Source: DRGV01 sp018903055 [NCBI: bacterium] (lineage in GTDB: Bacteria > UBP18 > UBA7526). From it: DNA of 18,213 bases. This document shows, one piece after another, positions 14,107 to 18,213 of this stretch. The notes under the pieces are model-generated. The model had not been told where the DNA came from. It made no database searches and worked only from the letters and a program-made list of their open reading frames with translations. Position numbers and translations under genes: made by a program. Position 1 is the stretch's first letter. Each line of letters begins with the position of its first letter. The stretch lies in contig JAHIPW010000029.1 of the NCBI GenBank assembly GCA_018903055.1, positions 1-18,213 on the forward strand. The letters are read 5' to 3'.

Positions 14107-15294
14107 ATGTTTGATAAAAGACTCTTAAAGAACTTCGATTGGCCACTACTGGCCATTACCCTTCTCTTATGTCTAATAGGGATACTGACCATCTATAGTA
14201 CAGCAAAGACATTGGATACTCCCTATCACCTGAAGCAACTCGCCTCTCTGGGTCTGGGCTTGGTTGTCTGCGTCATTGTTTTCTCCATAGATTATCATAA
14301 GTGGTCCAGATGGGCCCCCTTCCTTTATCTGGGAAGCCTCCTGCTTCTCTTCTTTCTCTTCTTTTTTAGTCCCCCAGCATTAGGTGTCCGCCGCTGGCTC
14401 TCTATTGGCCCCCTAACCTTTCAACCCTCAGAAATTTCCAAGGTAGCAACCTTCCTTCTCCTCGCCAGATACCTAAGCCCCGTTAGAGGTAATCCGTCCC
14501 TTTCGGGGTCGGATGCCTCCCGACGTTCCATCGGAAGGACCTCTAACGGGATAAACCGAAAGGAGAAAGCAGATATTCTCATCCCCCTGGCCATTGTCGC
14601 TCTACCCCTTTTTCTAATAGCCAGCCAGCCTGATCTAGGAACCGCCCTTCTCTTTCTGCCTTTGGGATTGGTTCTGGTCTATCTCGCTGGTACCAGGACA
14701 AAGCATCTTTTTCTTTTAATCGGTTTCTTTCTACTTGCTTCTCCCTTAGGATGGTTCTTCTTACACGGCTATCAGAAAAGGAGGATCCTCTCCTTCTTAA
14801 ATCCAACGAGGGACCCCCTGGGTGCGGGCTACAATATCATCCAGTCCAAAATCGCTATCGGCTCTGGTCGGCTCCTGGGGAAAGGATTTCTAAACAGCAC
14901 CCAGAGTAATTTTTTACCCGGACATCATACAGATTTCATCTTTTCCTCCTTTGCTGAGGAGTGGGGCCTTTTGGGATCCCTTTTCCTCATTCTTCTCTAC
15001 CTCTTCATCATCATCCGGGCAATTGAAATAAGCCTTCATGCTAAGGATAGATTGGGATCTCTCTTAGCAGCAGGGATTGCTACCATCCTGGCCAGTCAGG
15101 TAATAATTAATATCGCCATGGCAACCGGGATCCTGCCTGCTACGGGCTTGCCCCTGCCTTTCTTAAGCTATGGAGGGAGCCACTTGGTGATGAGTCTCGT
15201 CTCCATTGGCTTTTTACTCAATATTAGAATGAGAAGATTCATGTTTAAGAACAGCTACAGGCTTCAGGCTACAGGCTATAGGTTTGAAGCTTGA
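14107..15294 (+). CDS. rodA: RodA, SEDS peptidoglycan glycosyltransferase, with an inserted cytoplasmic-loop segment
   Basis: RodA polymerises lipid II into glycan strands in complex with PBP2. The 395-residue protein has about ten membrane helices. SEDS landmarks are FQPSEISKVATFLLLARYL (105-123), SQPDLGTALLFLPLGL (173-188), GHHTDFIFSSFAEEWG (272-287) and PLPFLSYGGSHLVMSL (near residue 350). Asp276 in HTDF is the likely catalytic Asp; subtracting the insert puts it at about 252, close to Asp255 of Thermus RodA. ATG 14107 has an AAAAGGAG site upstream. Residues 125-148 (PVRG...TSNG) come from a 75-bp palindromic element in a cytoplasmic loop. Without it the loop reads ARYLSRKEKADILIP. The C-terminal NSYRLQATGYRFEA is encoded by a CAGGCTACAGGCTATAGG repeat. 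Confidence 0.96.
   Translation: MFDKRLLKNFDWPLLAITLLLCLIGILTIYSTAKTLDTPYHLKQLASLGLGLVVCVIVFSIDYHKWSRWAPFLYLGSLLLLFFLFFFSPPALGVRRWLSIGPLTFQPSEISKVATFLLLARYLSPVRGNPSLSGSDASRRSIGRTSNGINRKEKADILIPLAIVALPLFLIASQPDLGTALLFLPLGLVLVYLAGTRTKHLFLLIGFFLLASPLGWFFLHGYQKRRILSFLNPTRDPLGAGYNIIQSKIAIGSGRLLGKGFLNSTQSNFLPGHHTDFIFSSFAEEWGLLGSLFLILLYLFIIIRAIEISLHAKDRLGSLLAAGIATILASQVIINIAMATGILPATGLPLPFLSYGGSHLVMSLVSIGFLLNIRMRRFMFKNSYRLQATGYRFEA
14478..14552. mobile_element. In-frame CCCC...GGGAT palindromic element in rodA (75 bp)
   Basis: The outer arms CCCGTTAGAGGT (14479-14490) and ACCTCTAACGGG (14539-14550) are perfect 12-bp complements. Two shorter hairpins lie inside (ATCCGTCCC/GGGGTCGGAT, imperfect, and a CCGA/TCGG pair), giving a three-way-junction shape. 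The flanks are AAG (14475-14477) and AAA (14553-14555). The ends encode PVRG and TSNG, in the same phase as the element at 17679. Confidence 0.82.
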
Positions 15295-15327
15295 GGCTTG
15301 CAGCTTGTGGCTTGAAGCGGAGTAGAA
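15295..15327. repeat. GCTTGAGGCTTGCAGCTTG repeat between rodA and the next gene
   Basis: This degenerate array of CTTGNGGCTTG units begins inside the end of rodA (about 15252) and runs to the ribosome-binding site CGGAG before ATG 15328. Related arrays lie at 1233-1297 and 10638-10665. Confidence 0.6.
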
Positions 15328-18009
<2,682 letters not shown>

Positions 18010-18057
18010 TCACCGTAATCAAGATTTCTGACTTTTTCAGAAATCTCTTTTTAGAAT

Positions 18058-18086
18058 TTGACAAATTTCTTTATTGGTGATATACT
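18058..18086 (+). promoter_or_regulatory. Consensus sigma-70 promoter directed out of the window
   Basis: A perfect TTGACA (18058-18063) and TATACT (18081-18086) are separated by 17 nt. The gene it serves lies beyond 18213; nothing up to there starts a convincing ORF. Confidence 0.8.
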
Positions 18087-18148
18087 TGTTTAAAAGCATC
18101 GAAATTTCAATACAACCACGGATTTATCGAATTTAACCAGCAATATTT

Positions 18149-18209
18149 ACCACGAAAGCACGAGAACTTATTTAACACGAAAACACAAAATTTTTCATAG
18201 TTTCGTGGT
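18149..18209. repeat. CACGAAA-type degenerate array with terminal inverted repeat
   Basis: CACGAAAGCACGAGAA and AACACGAAAACACAAAA units are bounded by ACCACGAAA (18149-18157) and its exact complement TTTCGTGGT (18201-18209). This lies in the presumed leader of the next transcript. Confidence 0.55.
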
Positions 18210-18213
18210 TTTC

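Overview
This window comes from a bacterial chromosome. It probably belongs to an anaerobic, rod-shaped, uncultivated lineage: it has an Rnf complex, oxygen-sensitive radical-SAM enzymes, a complete MreBCD/PBP2/RodA elongasome, heavy AGA/AGG arginine use and promoters of the sigma-70 type. I cannot name the phylum from sequence alone; the repeat-rich intergenic style resembles several deep-branching candidate phyla.

Layout. (1) Positions 1-2870 hold the end of an Rnf ion-translocating ferredoxin:NAD+ oxidoreductase operon: rnfG (partial), rnfE, rnfA, rnfB. (2) 3089-6929 holds a flavin-reductase-like protein, an AmmeMemoRadiSam MEMO1-like protein (amrB), its radical-SAM partner (amrS), and an ApbE FMN transferase, the enzyme family that flavinylates RnfG and RnfD. 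(3) 7063-7302 encodes a small two-helix membrane protein behind its own regulatory region, ending in a strong bidirectional terminator. (4) 7401-8798, on the minus strand, is a membrane-anchored SurA/PpiD-type parvulin foldase. (5) From a promoter near 9144-9172 runs mreB-mreC-mreD-mrdA(PBP2)-rodA, followed by a radical-SAM/DUF2344 fusion gene. A textbook promoter at 18058-18086 fires out of the window.

The most striking content is repeats. Six short palindromic elements (about 51-111 bp; CCCC at the left end, GGGGT or GGGAT at the right) sit inside the coding sequences of apbE, mreD (two in tandem), mrdA, rodA and the radical-SAM/DUF2344 gene. Each is flanked by an exact or near-exact 3-bp direct repeat. 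The net insertion per gene is always a multiple of three. Removing an element plus one 3-bp copy restores a conventional protein, for example a canonical lipoprotein signal peptide in ApbE and a normal MreD start. They behave like a family of coding-tolerant mobile palindromes, similar in concept to Rickettsia palindromic elements. Other repeats include a pair of ~146-bp TTAGGG-rich hairpins, a pair of double-hairpin cassettes ahead of promoter-like sequences, a 49-nt identical intergenic repeat, an 8-bp tandem array inside a coding linker, and degenerate tandem arrays in nearly every intergenic gap that also encode the C-termini of several genes.

Functionally the window joins energy conservation (Rnf and its flavinylating enzyme) with cell-wall elongation. 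No tRNA, rRNA, CRISPR array or transposase gene is visible.
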